This document shows positions 1 to 10,174 of a DNA stretch of 64,000 nt, piece after piece. The stretch is taken from assembly GCA_028822445.1 (NCBI GenBank), contig JAPKDQ010000002.1, positions 248,001 through 312,000 on the forward strand. Reading direction: 5' to 3'. A program made the position numbers and the translations under genes. The notes beneath the pieces are model-generated. The model was not told where the DNA came from, did no database searches, and saw nothing but the letters and a program-made list of their open reading frames with translations. Within the stretch, counting starts at the first letter, position 1; each line of letters starts with the position of its first letter. Source of the DNA: Rhodospirillaceae bacterium (GTDB lineage: Bacteria; Pseudomonadota; Alphaproteobacteria; Rhodospirillales; Rhodospirillaceae).

Positions 1-813
1 ATCAAACCCTGCACATTGAGCCATCATCTGAAATTGGACTGGCACCCCTAAAGTATGGGTAATCCCCAGTTTAGGGTCAGATAAATAGGATAGGGCTTCT
101 TCGGCATCCCAATGCCGCATGATGTGAACTGTGCCGCCGTAGTAAAACAATGGAAGTGCAAAGGAATTTAGCCCCGCAGTATGAAACATAGGGGCTGCTG
201 TTAATGTCCGCGTTGCGCTTCCCAGAATTGTATGCGCTGCTTGATTAACGGCCATTGCCTGCATTCGCCATGTGCTGATGACACCCTTTGGCCGACCTGT
301 CGTCCCTGAGGTGTAAAGAAGATTAGCGGTCATATTGAGATCGAGCTTGGCAAAGCCCTCCCATGTATCGGCGGTTACAATATCGGTTTCGAATGGGCTG
401 TCATCTCTATCGTTTCTCCACCAACTCTGCAGATTGAGCTCGCGGACCGACGATTCAAAAGCTGTGTCGACAATCATCACTGTGGGCATGGCATCTTCAA
501 CGATCGCCGCGAGTTCTGGCGGCGCAAGACGCCAGTTTACAGGCATGTAAATTGCCCCTAGCCGCCAGCAGGCGAAAAGAATCTCATAGAGATCAATTGA
601 ATTGTAGGCCACCACCATCACTCTATCGCCCAAGCCAACGGAATACTGATGAGCGAGAATTGAGGCGATCTTTTGTGACCGGTCGAGCATGCCTTGATAG
701 GTTGTGCGTCGCCCAGTCGCCAAGTCATGGAGCGCAAGTGCGTCTGGTGACGTTTCACATTGTCTCGTGAGCCAGTCACATAAAATTGGTTTTAGCGTTA
801 GATCGTCATTCAC
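1..813 (-). CDS. AMP-dependent acyl-CoA synthetase/ligase, 5' part (runs off left edge)
   Basis: This is the N-terminal part (about 271 codons) of an adenylate-forming acid:CoA ligase, reading leftward and cut by the window edge. It carries the phosphate-binding signature YTSGTTGRPKG around 280-320 and the following PMFHTAGLN block around 170-205, both typical of the ANL family. The family activates a carboxylic acid as an acyl-AMP and then forms the CoA thioester; the substrate (fatty or aromatic acid) cannot be told because the C-terminal domain is missing. The only reasonable start is a GTG at 813, because an in-frame stop lies about 20 bases further upstream. The gene begins 18 bases after the porin stop, so the two are probably cotranscribed. 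Confidence 0.85.
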   Translation of the reverse strand, partial: MNDDLTLKPILCDWLTRQCETSPDALALHDLATGRRTTYQGMLDRSQKIASILAHQYSVGLGDRVMVVAYNSIDLYEILFACWRLGAIYMPVNWRLAPPELAAIVEDAMPTVMIVDTAFESSVRELNLQSWWRNDRDDSPFETDIVTADTWEGFAKLDLNMTANLLYTSGTTGRPKGVISTWRMQAMAVNQAAHTILGSATRTLTAAPMFHTAGLNSFALPLFYYGGTVHIMRHWDAEEALSYLSDPKLGITHTLGVPVQFQMMAQCAGFD

Positions 814-831
814 GTTTGGCGCCCATACGAC

Positions 832-1911
832 TCAAAAGCGTAAAATTGCAGAGCTAATGAGTCCTATATCATCGAACTCAGGCCCTCCAGCGGGTTCTTG
901 ACCAACCCAAAACCCGGTCATCCCAAGTTTGACGCCGCGGACAAGAATGTAAGACGCCTCCAGCTTGCCTTGATCGACCTTGTCTTTCACAGCAGCATTA
1001 TCAGTAGTACCGGCCCGCACTCGAAGGTAGGATGCGCCAATTCCCCACGGCCCAATTTCATAGGTCGTGGCAAGACCAAGAGTAGACGAGTTTAGTTTGT
1101 CATCCGGAGTTGACCGAATGAAACTTCCACCAACTGTAAAGCCGCCCAGTTCAGCCTGGGCGCTGACATTCCAGGCTGTCTCGCCGTCATTGCCAAGTGT
1201 TCTTGATTGGCTATCAAAATAACCGCCTACAAGACCTAACTTTCCGGCCTTAATTCGACCCTCCCAAGCGGCGCTGACCTCCCAAGCATTGTTGTCTCTG
1301 GTGCTTTTATCGAAGTATCCATCTTCCCCCTGGGTGGTCGTCGGGAAGTAATTGGCACCGACAGTGAGCCCACGAATTGTTGGTGACTCATAGCCAATCT
1401 GGAAGGCATCGCCCGTGAACCTTTCAAAGGTCATAATGTCTTTGACGCCAATCATCGTGCGCTGTGGAACGATCCGGCCAATAATTTCGTCGTCTTCATA
1501 AGCGACATACGGCGTTTCATAGCTGAAATTTTGGTTAAAACCCTCCTTTTCACCGATATTTAGTCTCCCAAACGCCGTTTTAACATCTAGGTACTGTTCG
1601 TCTACTTCGCCACTGTTCTTATTTTCGGCGCGCATTTCGATCTTGGCAGAAATCTCAACGCCGTTGTCGAGCACGGTTTTTCCGGAGAAATAGACTTCAA
1701 CGTCGGACAGAGCCCCGGATGAGTTGAGTGATTCACCCGGTAATTGGTCCACATCCGCAAAGAAGAAGTACTGCTCCATCTTTCCGCCTAAGGAGAGCTT
1801 AATTTGTTCCGCGGCACCGGCTTTCTGGGCCAAGGGGGCGCCCAGACCTATAAAAAGAACGCAAATGGGGATGAGATAAAGTCGTGTGACCATTGGACCA
1901 AAGCTCCACAC
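832..1911 (-). CDS. Outer-membrane porin, Gram-negative porin family
   Basis: A 359-residue protein with an N-terminal signal peptide (hydrophobic stretch about residues 8-25, cleavage probably after the AGAAE region) followed by alternating beta-strand sequence rich in Gly, Tyr and Phe. It ends in the C-terminal aromatic residue (ILRF) that beta-barrel outer-membrane proteins use for assembly by Bam. It resembles the 16-strand general porins of Rhodospirillales and related alphaproteobacteria, which form trimeric diffusion channels. An internal Met at residue 8 is an equally plausible start. The acyl-CoA synthetase follows after 18 bases; a porin in front of an acid-activating enzyme could mean coupled uptake and activation of an organic acid, but that is inference. 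Confidence 0.8.
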   Translation of the reverse strand: MWSFGPMVTRLYLIPICVLFIGLGAPLAQKAGAAEQIKLSLGGKMEQYFFFADVDQLPGESLNSSGALSDVEVYFSGKTVLDNGVEISAKIEMRAENKNSGEVDEQYLDVKTAFGRLNIGEKEGFNQNFSYETPYVAYEDDEIIGRIVPQRTMIGVKDIMTFERFTGDAFQIGYESPTIRGLTVGANYFPTTTQGEDGYFDKSTRDNNAWEVSAAWEGRIKAGKLGLVGGYFDSQSRTLGNDGETAWNVSAQAELGGFTVGGSFIRSTPDDKLNSSTLGLATTYEIGPWGIGASYLRVRAGTTDNAAVKDKVDQGKLEASYILVRGVKLGMTGFWVGQEPAGGPEFDDIGLISSAILRF

Positions 1912-2224
1912 AGTTAATTTTGTATTTATAATATTCGCTAAAAATAGGTCATATCTGTATCAGTGCAATATGATTTACACTCCGATCCTGGATCAACCTC
2001 CTTTTGTTGTATTCTCTCAATGGGAGGAAAGAAAAGTCCATTTATTGGACCTTTGGGGTATTTCTAGTCGCCAATTCTAGGCGATAGGGTTATTCCTTTC
2101 CTGAAATTCCTACTTTCCATTGTGGCCAGGGCCTGTGATTGGCTATAAATCCCGCCTCATAGTGGCTGCTTGGCCTAAATAGTCTGACCGGGTTAATAAC
2201 CGGCCAACCGAGGAGATCTACGGT
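1912..2224. other. Divergent intergenic region between porin and DUF3576 gene
   Basis: About 310 bases separate two divergently transcribed genes, so promoters for both should lie here. Visible features are an AT-rich stretch next to the porin start, a short inverted repeat (GTCCA/TGGAC, near 2036-2050), an 11-base palindrome GGTTAATAACC near 2190-2201, and a strong ribosome-binding site GAGGAG about 10 bases before the DUF3576 start. No convincing coding sequence or RNA gene is seen. Confidence 0.5.
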
Positions 2225-2758
2225 ATGGCGTTTTCGTCTTCTATCGCCACCCTATACAGGGTGGGCACGGCCGCTGTTCTGGCCCTTGCCGTAACGTCCT
2301 GCTCGGGCGACGACAATAACGGCTCGGCGTATCGGACCTCTCCTGAGTTTCGATCTGATGCCCCTCCGGAAGCTGGTCTCGGGATCACCTTATTCGGAGA
2401 TTCAAACTCGCAAGGAACGGAAGGCGCAGTAGCAGTTAATGCTTTCCTATGGCGCGCTTCTCTGGACACTATTTCGTTTATGCCTCTGGCCTCAGCAGAC
2501 CCGTTCGGCGGCGTAATTATAACGGATTGGTATGCTCCGCCGGAAACGCCGGGGGAACGCTTTAAAGTTAATATGTATATTCTAGGGCGGTCACTACGTG
2601 CTGATGGCCTAAAGGTTTCCGTCTTTCGTCAGCAAGATGATGGGGCTGGTCGTTGGGCCGATGCACCAGTAGGAGCCGAAGTTCAAGGTGAGTTCGAGGA
2701 GGCGGTGCTCACGCGTGCACGTCAATTGCGCATGCAAGCGGTTGCTGAAGAAAGCTAA
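2225..2758 (+). CDS. DUF3576 domain lipoprotein
   Basis: A 177-residue protein with an N-terminal hydrophobic segment ending at a lipobox-like LAVTSC (Cys26), so it is probably a lipid-anchored envelope protein. The rest matches the alphaproteobacterial DUF3576 family, including the conserved NAFLWRASLDT block (about residues 72-82) and a central segment mentioning DPFGGVIITDWY. The function of the family is unknown. DUF3576 genes commonly sit immediately upstream of leuS in alphaproteobacteria, as here (62-base gap), which suggests cotranscription with leuS and a link to the lptE/envelope neighbourhood. The ATG is preceded by GAGGAG. Confidence 0.85.
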   Translation: MAFSSSIATLYRVGTAAVLALAVTSCSGDDNNGSAYRTSPEFRSDAPPEAGLGITLFGDSNSQGTEGAVAVNAFLWRASLDTISFMPLASADPFGGVIITDWYAPPETPGERFKVNMYILGRSLRADGLKVSVFRQQDDGAGRWADAPVGAEVQGEFEEAVLTRARQLRMQAVAEES

Positions 2759-2820
2759 GTGCATGCAATCCGCATAGGCCCCTCTCCTTACTCACCCTAA
2801 ATTATTAAGACGCTGTCCAC

Positions 2821-5418
2821 ATGTCTGACGTGCGCTACAATTTCAAAGAAGTCGAACCTCGCTGGCAGAAGGCATGGGCCGACAACAAGAGCTTTGTTTC
2901 ATCCGGCGACGGGTCGAAGCCAAAATATTTTGTATTGGAGATGTTTCCTTATCCCTCTGGTCGCCTTCACATGGGGCACGTTCGCAACTATACGCTTGGA
3001 GATGTGGTCGCTCGTTTTCGCAAAGCTCAGGGTTTTGACGTGTTGCATCCTATGGGTTGGGATTCATTCGGCTTACCGGCAGAGAACGCAGCGCTGGAAC
3101 GCGGCATTCATCCGGGAACATGGACGCGCCAAAACATTGCCGATATGCGGGAACAGTTTGAGCCACTTGGATTGTCGCTCGACTGGAGCCGGGAAATCTC
3201 CACCTGTGAACCGGCGTACTACCGTCACGAACAAAAAATTTTCTTGGACTTTGTCAAAGCAGGTTTGGCGTATCGAAAAGAGTCATGGGTTAACTGGGAC
3301 CCTGTCGAGAACACTGTTCTGGCTAACGAACAGGTGGTTGATGGTAAGGGCTGGCGTTCCGGTGTTGCGGTCGAACGCCGCAAGCTGAATCAATGGTTTT
3401 TGAAAATCACCGATTACGCGGAAGATCTTTTAGCAGCTACCGAAACGCTTGACCGCTGGCCAGACAAAGTTCGCTTAATGCAGCACAATTGGATCGGTCG
3501 ATCAGAGGGTGCGCGACTTGAGTGGTCTGTATTAAAGCCAGAAGGGACCGAGCTCCCTGACAAGCTCGAGGTCTTTACAACGCGGCCTGATACGTTATTC
3601 GGCGCCTCGTTTTGTGCCATATCGCCTAACCACCCTCTTGCGGCAGAGCTCGCTGAGAACAATCCCGCGCTGGCTGATTTTGTGGCTGATTGTAACCGTC
3701 TTGGTACGTCAGAAGGGGCGATCGAAAAAGCTGAAAAAAAAGGGTTTGATACGGGGCTTACGGCGCAGCACCCATTCGATCCCGACTGGGAAGTGCCGGT
3801 ATACGTCGCGAATTTTGTGCTTATGGACTACGGTACTGGAGCAATATTCGGCTGTCCCGCACATGATCAGCGAGACATGGATTTTGCCCGCAAATATAAT
3901 TTACCAGTGATTTGTGTCGTTGCGCCAAAAGACGCTGACCCAACCGCCTTCGCGACGGAATTGGAAGCGGGCACGAACGCTTTTACTGGTGATGGCGTGG
4001 CCGTTAAATCAGAGTTTATTAATGGCATGACGGGTGAAGACGCTAAACGTGTGGCGATCGAAAAAATTGAAGCAGAAAAAAATGGCGAAGGTGTCGTTCA
4101 GTATCGTCTGCGTGACTGGGGTGTTTCACGCCAACGGTATTGGGGCTGCCCAGTTCCAATTATTCATTGCGATTCGTGCGGCGCAGTACCGGTACCGGAT
4201 ACAGATTTGCCGGTGATACTACCCGACGATGTGACGTTTGATTTGCCCGGAAACCCACTCGTACGCCACCCTACATGGAAACGCGTGTCTTGCCCAAGTT
4301 GCGGCAAGGCTGCTGAGCGCGAAACAGATACCTTTGACACGTTCTTCGAAAGTTCATGGTATTTTGCTCGCTTTTGTGATCCCAAAAACGAGACCCTTGG
4401 TTTTGACAAAGCAGCGGCAAACCAATGGCTACCTGTAGATCAATACATTGGTGGTGTTGAGCACGCTGTCTTACACCTTCTCTACGCGCGTTTTTTCACG
4501 CGTGCGCTACAAACATGCGGTTATCTAGATGTGGCTGAGCCGTTTGATGGCTTGTTCACGCAAGGCATGGTTGGTCACGAAACGTATAAAAACCCTGATG
4601 GGTCATGGTTGTCTCCAGACCAGGTCACCCAATCTGAATCGGGCGACGCTATCCATATTGACGACGGCACACCGGTTTTGATTGGCCGTTCAGAAAAAAT
4701 GTCGAAGTCTAAAAAGAATACGGTCGACCCAGCGTATATCATCGGAACGTATGGTGCCGATGCAGCCCGCTTGTTTATGTTGTCTGACTCCCCCCCTGAA
4801 CGCGACATGGAGTGGACGGACTCTGGCATCGAGGGCGCGTGGCGGTATCTCAATCGGTTGTGGCGCATGGTTGCTGAAACACCGATAGATGCTGGTTCAC
4901 TTCCGGCACTCGATACAATGGATACTGCTGCAGTGGAGATTATTAAGGCAACGCATAAAGCGATTGCCCATGTGACCGAAGCGCTTGAGACGTTTCGCTA
5001 TAATGCTGCTGTCGCGCATATTCGCGAGTTCACCAATGCGATCGGAGAGCTAAACGTCGAGCTGACTGGTGCGTTACCAGCGCGTCGGTTTGCGGTTGAA
5101 ACGTTAGCGATCTTGGCAAATCCACTAATCCCCCACATCACTGAAGAAATATGGGCAACGTTGGGTTGCAATGGCTTGCTTGCTGATCAGGCATGGCCAA
5201 AACACGATCCAGCTTTACTGGTTGAGGACATTGTTACCCTAGGTGTTCAAGTGAACGGCAAAATGCGCGGCACAATTGAAGTTGCTACAGAAGCTGACAA
5301 AAGCACGTGTGCGTCTGCAGCGCTGGCCCTGCCGACCGTTCAGGCGCAGGTGGACGGCAAACAAGTCCGCAAAGTTATCGTGATCCCAGGTAAAATAGTG
5401 AATGTGGTCGTTGGATAG
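2821..5418 (+). CDS. leuS: Leucyl-tRNA synthetase
   Basis: Full-length class I aminoacyl-tRNA synthetase (865 residues) that charges tRNA-Leu. The HIGH-type signature appears as HMGH at residues 50-53, and the KMSKS loop is intact at residues 626-630 (4696-4710). The inserted CP1 editing domain is visible between them, with the threonine-rich TTRPDTLFG segment (about residue 244) and the [12 protein letters not shown] block (about 338) that hydrolyses mischarged tRNA. Two cysteine pairs (CDSCG about 446, CPSCGK about 490) suggest a zinc-binding insertion. The C-terminal anticodon-binding domain ends in the usual VNGKMRG and [13 protein letters not shown] blocks. It lies in the typical DUF3576-leuS order, but argC rather than lptE comes next. 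Confidence 0.98.
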   Translation: MSDVRYNFKEVEPRWQKAWADNKSFVSSGDGSKPKYFVLEMFPYPSGRLHMGHVRNYTLGDVVARFRKAQGFDVLHPMGWDSFGLPAENAALERGIHPGTWTRQNIADMREQFEPLGLSLDWSREISTCEPAYYRHEQKIFLDFVKAGLAYRKESWVNWDPVENTVLANEQVVDGKGWRSGVAVERRKLNQWFLKITDYAEDLLAATETLDRWPDKVRLMQHNWIGRSEGARLEWSVLKPEGTELPDKLEVFTTRPDTLFGASFCAISPNHPLAAELAENNPALADFVADCNRLGTSEGAIEKAEKKGFDTGLTAQHPFDPDWEVPVYVANFVLMDYGTGAIFGCPAHDQRDMDFARKYNLPVICVVAPKDADPTAFATELEAGTNAFTGDGVAVKSEFINGMTGEDAKRVAIEKIEAEKNGEGVVQYRLRDWGVSRQRYWGCPVPIIHCDSCGAVPVPDTDLPVILPDDVTFDLPGNPLVRHPTWKRVSCPSCGKAAERETDTFDTFFESSWYFARFCDPKNETLGFDKAAANQWLPVDQYIGGVEHAVLHLLYARFFTRALQTCGYLDVAEPFDGLFTQGMVGHETYKNPDGSWLSPDQVTQSESGDAIHIDDGTPVLIGRSEKMSKSKKNTVDPAYIIGTYGADAARLFMLSDSPPERDMEWTDSGIEGAWRYLNRLWRMVAETPIDAGSLPALDTMDTAAVEIIKATHKAIAHVTEALETFRYNAAVAHIREFTNAIGELNVELTGALPARRFAVETLAILANPLIPHITEEIWATLGCNGLLADQAWPKHDPALLVEDIVTLGVQVNGKMRGTIEVATEADKSTCASAALALPTVQAQVDGKQVRKVIVIPGKIVNVVVG

Positions 5419-5487
5419 TGACAATTTGACCGGGTAACCTATTTGGGCGTAGACCTCGGAAAAGAAAAAACTCTGGGCTGATAAGTA

Positions 5488-6441
5488 ATGACCGCAACAA
5501 TCTTCATTGATGGTGAGGCAGGCACGACGGGCCTGCAAATTCGGGATCGTCTCCTAAGTCGATCAGATGTGACCCTGTTGCAGTTAGATGATGCTGTCCG
5601 CAAGGATACGCTTGCCCGCAAAGACGCTCTCAATTCATGTGACGTTGCGGTTTTGTGTTTGCCCGATGATGCTGCGCGAGAAGCCGTGGCCCTCATCGAA
5701 AACAATGATGTCAAAGTCATCGATGCAAGCACGGCCCATAGGACAGCCGATGGCTGGATCTACGGCTTTCCCGAATTAAATGCAGGCCAGTCTGCGCGGA
5801 TTGCAGACGCCGGATGGGTCAGTAATCCTGGCTGCTATCCAACCGGCGCTGTGGCTTTGCTCCACCCCCTTATTGCATCTGGGCTGGTTCCAGCAGGCTT
5901 TCCAATCTCCATTAATGCGGTCTCTGGATATTCTGGAGGAGGGCGGCAAAACATTGCGGCCTATGAAGACCTGAATACGCCAAATCCTATTGACACCCCT
6001 ATCCGGTCATACGGCCTAGCCCTGCAGCACAAGCATGTGCCTGAAATGACGAAGTATACAGGGCTTGAGCACGACCCGTTGTTTTTGCCTCAAGAAGGAC
6101 GGTATAGCCAAGGCATGTTGGTTCAGGTGCCGCTTAATTTGTGGATGCTGGACCGCAAAGTTTCGCCAGCCGATCTGCAGGAGTGTCTTTCCTCTTGGTA
6201 TTCTGATCGGACCTTTGTTTCTGTGGCGTCCTCAGAAGACGTGGCGCAGATGGCTCACCTGGGCCCCGAGGGACTCAACGGTACAAACAGGATGGCACTA
6301 CATGTATTTGGCAACAAAGACCGGCAACAAGCGGTGTTGGTCGCTCTCTTAGACAACCTTGGCAAAGGCGCGTCGGGCCAAGCGGTGCAGTGTCTCAATA
6401 TTATGCTTGGGTTAGATGAGACGTCCGGCCTCGAGGCGTAA
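5488..6441 (+). CDS. argC: N-acetyl-gamma-glutamyl-phosphate reductase (type 2)
   Basis: A 317-residue NADPH-dependent reductase of the arginine pathway. It converts N-acetylglutamyl-5-phosphate to the semialdehyde. The N-terminal nucleotide-binding region reads IDGEAGTTG (residues 7-15) and the catalytic cysteine lies in SNPGCYPTG (Cys116). The short, ACT-like start and overall length fit the type 2 ArgC common in alphaproteobacteria rather than the longer E. coli type. It sits 69 bases after leuS and before lptE, splitting a pair that is normally adjacent; no other arg gene is nearby. The upstream ribosome-binding site is weak. Confidence 0.95.
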   Translation: MTATIFIDGEAGTTGLQIRDRLLSRSDVTLLQLDDAVRKDTLARKDALNSCDVAVLCLPDDAAREAVALIENNDVKVIDASTAHRTADGWIYGFPELNAGQSARIADAGWVSNPGCYPTGAVALLHPLIASGLVPAGFPISINAVSGYSGGGRQNIAAYEDLNTPNPIDTPIRSYGLALQHKHVPEMTKYTGLEHDPLFLPQEGRYSQGMLVQVPLNLWMLDRKVSPADLQECLSSWYSDRTFVSVASSEDVAQMAHLGPEGLNGTNRMALHVFGNKDRQQAVLVALLDNLGKGASGQAVQCLNIMLGLDETSGLEA

Positions 6442-6615
6442 GCCTGCTAACGGATAATTTGCTTCGAAGCACCTCAATTATAAGTAGATTCGGCGCTAGA
6501 AAACTCTCATTATATGACCAATAAAACTGGTCCCCGTGAGATGCAAGTACATTCAAAACTATGGCATGCTGCTATTGATCTTGACAGTGAAGCTTGGGAG
6601 CGTTCCAAACGAACC

Positions 6616-7128
6616 ATGAGAATATTGTCAACCCTAGTTCTTAGTTTTGGGCTCGGTGCATGCGGCTTTAGCCCCATGTATGGCTCGAATGGGTTCTCAG
6701 CGTCAGACTCGGTTGTAGCCAGGCTCTCTCAGGTCAACATTCGGCCCATTGCTGAGCGACGGGGCATGGTGCTGCGACAGCAACTTAATGAAAAACTAAG
6801 ACCAAGCGGTGTGTCGAGCAATCGATATGAACTGCAAGTGAGCTTGTCATCGGAGACCCAGGAGCTGGGCGTGCGCCAAGATTCCACGAGATCACGCGCG
6901 AACCTTATTCTGACTGCTAACTATACACTTTGGGACGGCACCACCAGGGTAACGCGGGATCGTGCAAGGGCTGTGGCCTCCTACAATATTTTGGACGATC
7001 AATACGCCACGATTACCTCAGAGCGAAATGCTGAAGCTCGTGCCTTGCGACAGATCAGTGATGAAATCCGCACACGACTGGCGGTGCATTTCGAACGGTC
7101 TTCTACTGCGCAAATGCGTGGGCCATAG
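6616..7128 (+). CDS. lptE: LptE-like LPS assembly lipoprotein
   Basis: A 170-residue lipoprotein. The start at 6616 places a normal signal peptide (MRILSTLVLSFGLGACG) with lipobox Cys at residue 16; the open frame extends upstream to 6514 but that segment is polar and unlike a signal sequence. After the Cys come CGFSPMYG and a conserved core with RGMVLRQQLNEKL and a YTLWDG segment, as in alphaproteobacterial LptE. LptE plugs the LptD outer-membrane barrel and helps insert lipopolysaccharide. The placement immediately before holA supports the assignment, since leuS-lptE-holA is a widespread order. Confidence 0.85.
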   Translation: MRILSTLVLSFGLGACGFSPMYGSNGFSASDSVVARLSQVNIRPIAERRGMVLRQQLNEKLRPSGVSSNRYELQVSLSSETQELGVRQDSTRSRANLILTANYTLWDGTTRVTRDRARAVASYNILDDQYATITSERNAEARALRQISDEIRTRLAVHFERSSTAQMRGP

Positions 7129-7161
7129 GCCCAAGATGCCCAGGCCTGTTGGTGCTCTGTC

Positions 7162-8196
7162 ATGGTGAAGGTTCAAGCGGGGCGGGCTGATTCTTTTGCC
7201 AAATCCCCCGATAAAAAGACACAAGCTATCCTGGTCTATGGCCCTGATTCAGGCCTTGTTCGAGAACGCGCCAAAATATTGCTGAATTCTGTACTCAATG
7301 GCGATAACGATCCCTTTCGTATTGCAGACTTGGATGCGGCGACACTCAAATCCGATCCGGCTCGATTGGCTGATGAAGTTGCGTCCATGTCCCTTACCGG
7401 CGGTCGACGGGTCGTAAAGGTGCGTGATGCAACAGATGCTTTGAGCCAGCTTGTTGAGGGGTTTCTAGATGACCTCATCGGCGATGCTTTGGTCGTTTTT
7501 GCAGCTGGAGAGCTCGGCCCTAGATCGTCTTTGCGTAAATTATTTGAAGGGGCAGACAACGCGGCGGCTTTACCGTGTTACTCGGACGATGCCCGCGCGT
7601 TAGACCAAGTGGTGCGTGAAGGGTTAACGGGGGCGGGCCTTACCGCAGATCCCGATGCTTTGACTTGGCTGGCCTCTCATATGGGCGGTGACCGCGCGCT
7701 CAGCCGGAGAGAAGTTGAAAAGCTTGTTCTGTTCAAAGTTAGCGACAGTAACAAGACCGTGACCTTGGATGATGCCATGGCCTGCGTTGGCGATACGGCA
7801 GCATTTGATCTCGATGATCTCGTGTACGCCATGGCAGACGGCGACCAACAAACCGTCCAGCGGGTGTTTGGTCGCATGATGGCAGAGGGCACGAGCCCGA
7901 TTTCTGTTTTGACGGCGGCCTCTCGTCATCTCATGCGCTTGCATCAAATGTGTGGTATGCGCGAGTCTGGGTCTCTTGATCAGGCGATGATGAAATTACG
8001 GCCACCAGTTTTCTTTAAGCGTAAAGGTCAGTTTAAGAACCAGGCTGGCCGCTGGAACCCAAAGCTGCTTGCCCGTGGCCTTGAGGTTTTAACCACTGCT
8101 GAGCTCCAGGCAAAGTCAACGGACATGCCAGGCCAGGCGCTTATCGAACGCGCACTTATGCAAATTGCGACGGCGGCCAAAGTGGTACGTCGTTAG
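7162..8196 (+). CDS. holA: DNA polymerase III subunit delta
   Basis: A 344-residue clamp-loader subunit. The N-terminal AAA+-like domain begins with the phrase AILVYGPDSGLVRERA (about residue 22), a degenerate P-loop as expected for delta, which does not hydrolyse ATP. Later conserved parts include WLASHMGGDRALSRREVEKL (about 175) and the C-terminal collar domain with FKRKGQF (about 286). Delta opens the beta sliding clamp. It follows lptE after 33 bases, so the pair is probably one transcript. The first Met is used because MVKVQAGRADSF matches the normal N-terminus of this family. Confidence 0.93.
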   Translation: MVKVQAGRADSFAKSPDKKTQAILVYGPDSGLVRERAKILLNSVLNGDNDPFRIADLDAATLKSDPARLADEVASMSLTGGRRVVKVRDATDALSQLVEGFLDDLIGDALVVFAAGELGPRSSLRKLFEGADNAAALPCYSDDARALDQVVREGLTGAGLTADPDALTWLASHMGGDRALSRREVEKLVLFKVSDSNKTVTLDDAMACVGDTAAFDLDDLVYAMADGDQQTVQRVFGRMMAEGTSPISVLTAASRHLMRLHQMCGMRESGSLDQAMMKLRPPVFFKRKGQFKNQAGRWNPKLLARGLEVLTTAELQAKSTDMPGQALIERALMQIATAAKVVRR

Positions 8197-8510
8197 GCTG
8201 TCTTGATTAAGGGCCTAATTCCTGGTCATAGCCTTTGATCACTTCCCCTGAATGTCGGGGGAAAGTTTGGTCAGCATCAATCGAGGCCCTATTGATACCG
8301 GCCTTCCTTGAGTTGGGTCTCGATACTTTTTAGAGCTTTCTTAGTTTGAGCAGGCTCAGCGTGTAACGCCCTATATGCCAGCCATAAATACAATTTCAAA
8401 GCTACACGTACAAAATTATATGCAAATAACAGGAATTTTGTAGGTTCGTGACAGAAGTCGCCGCGCCCTCTAGTGTTGAATATGTTTTTATGGTTTCGGG
8501 TGGGGTCTAC
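8197..8510. other. Intergenic region after holA
   Basis: About 310 bases without a convincing gene. Just after holA there is a GC-rich hairpin (TTCCCC at 8243-8248 pairing with GGGGAA near 8258-8263), which lacks a T-run and so is at best a weak transcript end. The stretch before the tannase gene is AT-rich and probably contains its promoter; a GTG-initiated in-frame extension of the tannase gene from 8448 is judged unlikely. Confidence 0.4.
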
Positions 8511-10133
8511 ATGAATCTCAGCTTTTTAAAATTTCCAGTTTTAGCTGCACTTTTTCTTAGTTTGACCTCAAGCCACGGCGAGGCTGATGCAGGATCGTGC
8601 AAAGATCTCGCGGGCCGTAGCTTCTCAGCCTTGCTAGATGCTCCCACACAGATTACCGGCACACGGTTTGTGGAGGCGGCCGATGGCCTTCCCGCTTTTT
8701 GCGATGTTATTGGTTACACTGCTCCACAGGTTGGCCTGCACGTTCGGTTACCCAAAGACTGGAACGGAAGGTTTCACATGGAGGGGTGTGGCACCATGTG
8801 TGGCGTCCGTATTATTGAGAATGCAGATGACCCATTGTCACGCGGGACCGCGGTCGCCACGACAGACATGGGGCGGTCCGCACCGTTGGCGACTGCTGAA
8901 TGGACCGGCGGCAACCCCGATTACAATACCATTATGAGGTCAGGAGAGTGGGCCTATAACAATACGGAACAAGAGCTCGATTTTGCGTATCGCGGAACCC
9001 ATAAAGCCGTGTTGGCTTCAAAGGCTATTATTGCTGCGTACTACGGCGCAGACATTGACCATTCATACTGGCGGGGCTGTTCGACTGGAGGCCGACAAGG
9101 ATTAATGTTGGCCCAAAGGTACCCTTGGCACTTCGACGGGATTGTCGCTGGAGCCCCTGCAGGCATTGAACCAGCCTATATTAATATTTTTTGGCGCACC
9201 CTGACGAACCTTACTGCTGATGGTCGCGCCATTCTTGGTCAGAGCCAAATTCCGGCCGTGCACACTGAGGTGATGGCGCAATGTGATGCGGCAGATGGCC
9301 TCAAGGACGGCGTGATTGATGATCCGTGGGCCTGCACGCCAGACCTATCCATACTCAAATGCGACCAACCTAATGCTGAATTGGGCCGATGTTTATCTGA
9401 TGATCAGACGGACGTCGTTGAACGGCTTTATGCCGGGGCGTTTCTATCTGATGGTTTGCGCGTGAGCTGGGGTGTTCCTAAGGGCGGTGAGCTTGGATTG
9501 ATGCGCTATATCTTGAACGAAGCGGGTGAGACAGGAACTTTTGAACCTATGGCGCAAGACCGCCTTCGCTACACGTGGTTCGATTATGACCCTGGCCCAA
9601 CTTACGATGCAGGAACCTTTGATCTTAATCGAGATTACCCCCGCTTGTTTACCCGTGGCCTTTTACCCGCGCCAAATAACCCAGACCTGACAGACTTTAA
9701 ACGACGGGGTGGCAAACTCATCACGTATCAGGGCCTCAATGATATGTTGAATGCGGAACCATTGATCGAGTACATGAAAAAGACGGAGCGGATTGTCGGA
9801 GGTGAGGAACAGGCCGATGAGTTTTTACGGCTCTATCTTGTTCCAGGCATGAACCATTGTCGGGGCGGCGCCGGTGTTGATACTTTTGATTGGGTCTCAG
9901 AAATTCAGACTTGGGTGGAAGGTGGTGTTGGGCCGGAAACAGTTATTGGCTACCGCCGCCATGGGGACACGTCATTACCGGGGGCTAAAGCGTGGCCGCT
10001 AGAACCCGTGACCGTGCTTAAATCTCGACCTGTTTATGACTACCCTTATTCTGCGCGCTACTCGGGCAGGGGCGACAAGACCGACGCTGCAAGCTTTGAA
10101 GCCAAGCCTCTAAATTTCTCGAGCCCACTATAA
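8511..10133 (+). CDS. Tannase/feruloyl esterase family alpha/beta-hydrolase, secreted
   Basis: A 540-residue exported enzyme with a signal peptide (hydrophobic KFPVLAALFLSLTS, then a cleavage region near GEADA). It belongs to the tannase/feruloyl esterase family, which hydrolyses ester bonds of aromatic acids (gallate, ferulate, and in relatives mono-hydroxyethyl terephthalate). The nucleophile Ser191 is in GCSTGGRQG, an Asp of the triad is probably near residue 410 (GLNDML), and the His is in GMNHC (His449). The adjacent cysteines at CS and HC form the disulfide that joins the triad in this family. The ATG at 8511 follows a GGTGGGG ribosome-binding site. A VOC gene follows closely. The true substrate is not known. 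Confidence 0.85.
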   Translation: MNLSFLKFPVLAALFLSLTSSHGEADAGSCKDLAGRSFSALLDAPTQITGTRFVEAADGLPAFCDVIGYTAPQVGLHVRLPKDWNGRFHMEGCGTMCGVRIIENADDPLSRGTAVATTDMGRSAPLATAEWTGGNPDYNTIMRSGEWAYNNTEQELDFAYRGTHKAVLASKAIIAAYYGADIDHSYWRGCSTGGRQGLMLAQRYPWHFDGIVAGAPAGIEPAYINIFWRTLTNLTADGRAILGQSQIPAVHTEVMAQCDAADGLKDGVIDDPWACTPDLSILKCDQPNAELGRCLSDDQTDVVERLYAGAFLSDGLRVSWGVPKGGELGLMRYILNEAGETGTFEPMAQDRLRYTWFDYDPGPTYDAGTFDLNRDYPRLFTRGLLPAPNNPDLTDFKRRGGKLITYQGLNDMLNAEPLIEYMKKTERIVGGEEQADEFLRLYLVPGMNHCRGGAGVDTFDWVSEIQTWVEGGVGPETVIGYRRHGDTSLPGAKAWPLEPVTVLKSRPVYDYPYSARYSGRGDKTDAASFEAKPLNFSSPL

Positions 10134-10174
10134 AAAACGTTTTTGTTTCTTTGTCTCAGTTGGAATGCGCCGCT

